Source: Gadus chalcogrammus (taxonomy: Eukaryota > Chordata > Actinopteri > Gadiformes > Gadidae). Taken from it: a DNA stretch of 64,000 nucleotides. The translations under genes and the position numbers were made by a program. Shown piece by piece: positions 61,001 to 64,000 of the stretch. The DNA is taken from the NCBI RefSeq assembly GCF_026213295.1, contig NC_079413.1, positions 24,110,412 through 24,174,411 on the forward strand, in the 5' to 3' direction. The number at the start of each line of letters is the position of its first letter. The stretch's first letter is position 1. The notes beneath the pieces are model-generated. The model was not told the DNA's origin, did no database searches, and saw only the letters and a program-made list of their open reading frames with translations.

Positions 61001-62165
61001 ACTTTTACACAATTCAATTACTGTATGGTATGTTAGATAACAACAGTAGGAGCTCAAATTAGAGCAATTGAAAGAGTGAAACATTGGTCTCCTGTCATCT
61101 CCTTCTCATGCACTGGTTAGCCATGGTTGTAAAGAGTTCATTAAATTATTTTGAGTAGATTTTGTCCTTGTTTAGCATGTGCCACCTATTGCTACTATAG
61201 ATATACAAAGGACAACTCGTCATTTTTGTGTTGTATTTGTTCATACTGTTATTAAAACTGATAAACCTACTCAGCTTTCCATGATTGTTGATAATCGTTA
61301 TACTCTTAAATCAGCGGGTTGTAGACCCCTGCGTTGGTGAGTGTGGTGCGACACCCCATAAGCGCCACACATGTACACGTACCGGTGGGACGGGATTGTA
61401 CGAGGCTGGGAGGGAATCATCACAGTATACCCACTACAATAAAATAGATTACACCACTGATTACCACCATCATATGGTCTGAGTCGAACATGTGACTTTG
61501 CATGGGGTAGACTCGGCAGTTCGTAGTTGCATGCTTTACATACCAGTCCGTTAAGATGTAATCTAGTCTACGCTTATACCCGAGGATAGAGTGGAATGTC
61601 CATCTATGTTCATTGGATCTTGTTGCAAACATAGTGTTCAAAATATGGAGCTGGTTGCACTCAGCAGTTTCGTGCCATTGAAGCTAGTGGGATCTTCATC
61701 ATGGTAGCGGCCAACACCTTTCCATGTATCATGGTTACAGTCCTGCCCAATGGTTGCATTAAAATCTCCAGCCACAATGATCTTGTATGAGGGATGTTCT
61801 TTTCTCATTTGTAGCATGGCTCTTTGTAATGTCCGGTGGAAGTTTTCCTTAGAAGAGGTACTGTATTCTTCAGTTGGACTGTAGCATGAGTATATTGCCA
61901 GCTTCACTCCATGTACCTTGACTCTAAGACTCTAATTCTACCCTCCATAATATGCTCCACATCAATGAGCCGGACATGTGGTGCCATGACGATTGCTACA
62001 CCTGCCCGTGCTATACTCATTCCGTTGTATATAGCATGCCAATCCTTTAACACACGATCATCAAACTTTATCTCACCCTCGCCTCTTATACGAGTCTCCT
62101 GCATACATACTATATCTTGTGCTAAATTCTTACATTGAGTAACACAATCCGCTAATTTGCTCTCG
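58030..62165 (-). pseudogene. APE-type LINE, near full-length ORF2, broken
   Basis: On - from 62165: endonuclease (MQETRIRGEGEIKFDDRVLK, IAIYSCYSPTEEYS-like, IIVAGDFNATIGQDCNHDTW, HRWTFHSILGYKRRLDYILT, FDSDHMMV). Then linker (FPTRKQVHRIFRRPK) and reverse transcriptase (SVKKLKNGKCQGTDNIYAEQ, LTASITCLYKKGR, FRANRSTTDAIYVLRHLFED, AFVDLKAAYDW, VGCRQGALESPILFNIYMDF, LLYADELLLPTP). Then a C-terminal part (KYLGYTLSN, RIRLSTRVRFLTTWVRSRLL, LEFIWTGFLRRMVKGGYVRK). The catalytic box reads YADE instead of YADD. Frameshifts split it into at least seven frames. Interrupted by a hAT at 60336-61459. Clade not assigned. Confidence 0.88.
60336..61459. mobile_element. hAT element inserted into the LINE, 1.1 kb, perfect TSD
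   Basis: Ends CAGTGGTGTAGTCTA (left) and TAGATTACACCACTG (right) with GTATACCCACT near both. Perfect 8-bp TSD ATTACCAC at 60328-60335 and 61460-61467. No transposase. It includes a (TG/CG)n at 60659-60700. Confidence 0.9.
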
Positions 62166-62548
62166 CACTTACAGGTGCGTATTAATTGTTCCCAGACGAA
62201 AACGATGGTGTGTCTGCTTTGGTGTTGAGTATCTGGTGTTAACCATAACTAGTTGAACGAATAAATGGTATTATAAATGATATTATAATACTATCAGACT
62301 ATCGAAGACAGTCAAAAACGCCTTTTGAAATAATCTCCAGCCTGGAAGAGGCTACTTCACAACCTGGTGCCAGTGCTCCGTTTGCTCTCCCAGTCGCAAA
62401 ACCGGGATCCCCGGGGTGTACCTGTCTTAATGACAGAGGTGGAGCTGGCTTGAGTGTGAGAGGCGATTAGACTAACCAGGACTTATAAATGCCTTGTAAG
62501 CCTATCAGTAAACTGCAAGTTGCGCGTCACACAATTTACACCCCAACA

Positions 62549-62813
62549 GGATTGGGAGCTCTGCTGGATGCATGATCTGTAAATTGAAAATTGCTTCACA
62601 TCAGTAGGCTGGCAACAGATGTGAACTAGTGGGACTAAATGGCGTTCAATGTGACATGAACTGAAGCTAACAGTAGGAGTGGGAATGCGAGCTCTGCTGG
62701 ACACACGATCCGTAAATTGTAAATCCCTGCACATCAGTAGGCTACTGGCAACACATATTAGCTACAATAATGAACTAGTGGGACTAAATGGCGTTCATGT
62801 GACGGACTGAAGG
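62549..62813. repeat. ~130-bp tandem duplication
   Basis: Two diverged units share GAGCTCTGCTGGA, GATCYGTAAATTG, CACATCAGTAGGCT and GAACTAGTGGGACTAAATGG. Confidence 0.8.
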
Positions 62814-62831
62814 AGGAGATAAGGGGGAAAG

Positions 62832-63140
62832 TTAGCTCTTACCTCCCTCACGTCTTCCTGGAGACGCGTCAGGGGATGAGGCAATGCTGTTCCCGGTTGA
62901 CGGCAACCACTCATCTGACGAATCCGGGTCAGGTTCGCTGAATTCATCACCTGATGATTCGGAGGTGTCTGCTGAAACACGCCGTGTAGGCCTACTCTCT
63001 CTTCTTGGCCAGGGTTTTTCGTCAGAGGCTTTATCGCAAACAACCGAGTCGATCGCGACACTGAGAAACATACTTTGTTCGAGTGTTAGCTGTCTGCAAT
63101 TTCGCTTACATTTGGCGGGCGCCATGTTCACTTTCTTCAC
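62832..63140 (-). pseudogene. PiggyBac-type transposase N-terminal region
   Basis: Basic start (APAKCKRNCRQL) and then an acidic Ser-rich stretch (SSGDEFSEPDPDSSDEWLPS) typical of the N-terminus of piggyBac transposases and PGBD proteins. No catalytic DDD core is seen; the frame ends after about 102 aa. Confidence 0.55.
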
Positions 63141-63493
63141 CCATTAGGCTACTGTTTCCTCATCTCCCATGCAATTTGGCACAGCGCCCCCGCCCACCTA
63201 CCGGGTCAGTTCGGTAGTACATTCTCTGTTTACAAGCCTGATTTTTTGTGACAAGGTGCTCCAGATCGCTCCCCAGCCCGCCCGGTTCAAAAACATAATT
63301 GACGTCTATAGACGTCATTGGCAGTCAACGGTTGTATTTAAATTGACGTCTAAAGACGTCATTGGCAGCCAATGAGTTAATATAAAGAGTACGTTGATAT
63401 TGGATAGACTTTTTAGTCAGATGAATTAAATCGATATCAATTCCATCATGGGGTTAATTTCCAGGACATCTATATATGGGGTACCAATGTACT

Positions 63494-64000
63494 AGCCTGG
63501 TTCTACCAGACTCTCGTACTTCACTTCATTTCATTTCATTTGTACAGAGAGTCTGGACCTAATCAATTGACAAACGTTAACTCACTTGAAGGCGGGTGTC
63601 TGTTGAAGTTTAAAATGATTGGATCTGCCCAGTGCCACTCTGGATCTGCCATAACCAATCGCTAACGTTTGGTTGTGACGTATGTCATGCGCCGGGAATC
63701 ACGCGCAGGTTGTACACAAACCAAACACCTTGCGCGTCTGCACGAAAATGTCCGTCAACGACAGCTGCAGGTTTTGTTCGTCTAATTTAATTTATCAGGG
63801 AAAAATTGCACATTGTAAATCAACTACCGACCTACAACAACAACTCAAACTGGCGCACGACTTTATCGTCCTTGTTCTCAGACACGCCCTCTGTTCGCTG
63901 ATTGATCAGAAAACCAAATTACATACAGCAGGTCCAGACCTAGTACTGAAGGGAAATTCAAATTGAGCGGAAGTACTTAGGCGGGCAGAGCCAGGCTACC
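63494..64000. mobile_element. TIR element reaching the window edge
   Basis: Left TAGCCTGGTTCTACCAGACT and right (reverse complement) GGTAGCCTGGCTCTGCCCGC are inverted ends. The right flank is outside the window. An open frame at 63682-63966 includes CRFCSSNLIYQGKIAHCKS. Confidence 0.5.
63682..63966 (+). other. Open frame with a CxxC motif inside a TIR element
   Basis: 94 codons with TKMSVNDSCRFCSSNLIYQG and a leucine-rich helical stretch after it. It resembles short accessory frames seen in some fish DNA transposons. Function unknown; weak support. Confidence 0.3.

Larger units (their letters stand above)
57806..63380. mobile_element. TTAA-bounded piggyBac-like element, 5.6 kb
   Basis: TTAACTCATTGGCTGCCA at 57806 and TGGCAGCCAATGAGTTAA ending 63380 are inverted. 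TTAA at both ends is the piggyBac/Kolobok target. Subterminal GACGTCTATAGACGTCATTG repeats lie on the right. An acidic transposase N-terminus is at 63140-62832 on -. A LINE (about 58030-62165) fills the middle. Confidence 0.72.

Noticed and set aside
55077..64000. Search for sialylmotif L and S exons of gene 2
   Set aside because: No VVGNGG, YGFWPF or HYYD coding seen on + in this stretch; all frames belong to transposons.

Overview
The window is animal nuclear DNA, almost certainly from a teleost fish; the species cannot be told. Genes have spliced, GT-AG bounded exons. The space between them is packed with fish-type transposable elements (hAT, Tc1, PIF/Harbinger, piggyBac-like, L2 and Rex1-type LINEs, Ty1/copia, Ty3/gypsy, an endogenous retrovirus) and long dinucleotide microsatellites. 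Most long open frames are transposon relics or translated satellites.

Host genes. (1) Bases 1-546 are the last exon of periplakin (ppl, + strand), ending in the plakin linker/C-terminal module, with a 3'UTR holding several AATAAA signals. (2) A complete seven-exon alpha-2,8-sialyltransferase gene (GT29, ST8Sia family) lies on the - strand from 18183 to 8742. Its exons sum to 1071 bp (356 aa) with every phase matching. (3) A paralogue on the + strand begins at 49969. Its signal-anchor exon, stem exons and first luminal exon are present to 55076; the sialylmotif L and S exons are not found before 64000. Its proline-rich stem exon is present three times in tandem, in frame.

Layout. 1-3.6 kb: ppl end and a 37-bp minisatellite. 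3.6-7.3 kb: two hAT elements with 8-bp target-site duplications (TSDs), one holding a nested element. 8.7-18.2 kb: sialyltransferase gene 1, with a Tc1 element, a CpG-rich duplicated palindromic unit, a LINE tail and a 47-bp satellite in its introns. 18.2-20.9 kb: head-to-head promoter-side blocks of the two paralogues. 20.9-49.8 kb: a transposon wedge with deep nesting. Copia holds a 13.5-kb hAT, which holds a Harbinger element, which holds a retrovirus-like element with identical LTRs. The wedge also contains an inversion that can be resolved to the base from TSDs. 50-55 kb: sialyltransferase gene 2. 55.7-64 kb: gypsy relic, then a TTAA-bounded piggyBac-like element holding a LINE that holds a hAT.

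The two sialyltransferase genes look like an inverted (head-to-head) duplication. The promoter-side block at 20130-20930 is collinear with the upstream region of gene 1, but the matching exon 1 of gene 2 lies 29 kb further right. Transposons therefore appear to have accumulated inside the 5' region of gene 2. All family assignments come from reading motifs; no database search was run.
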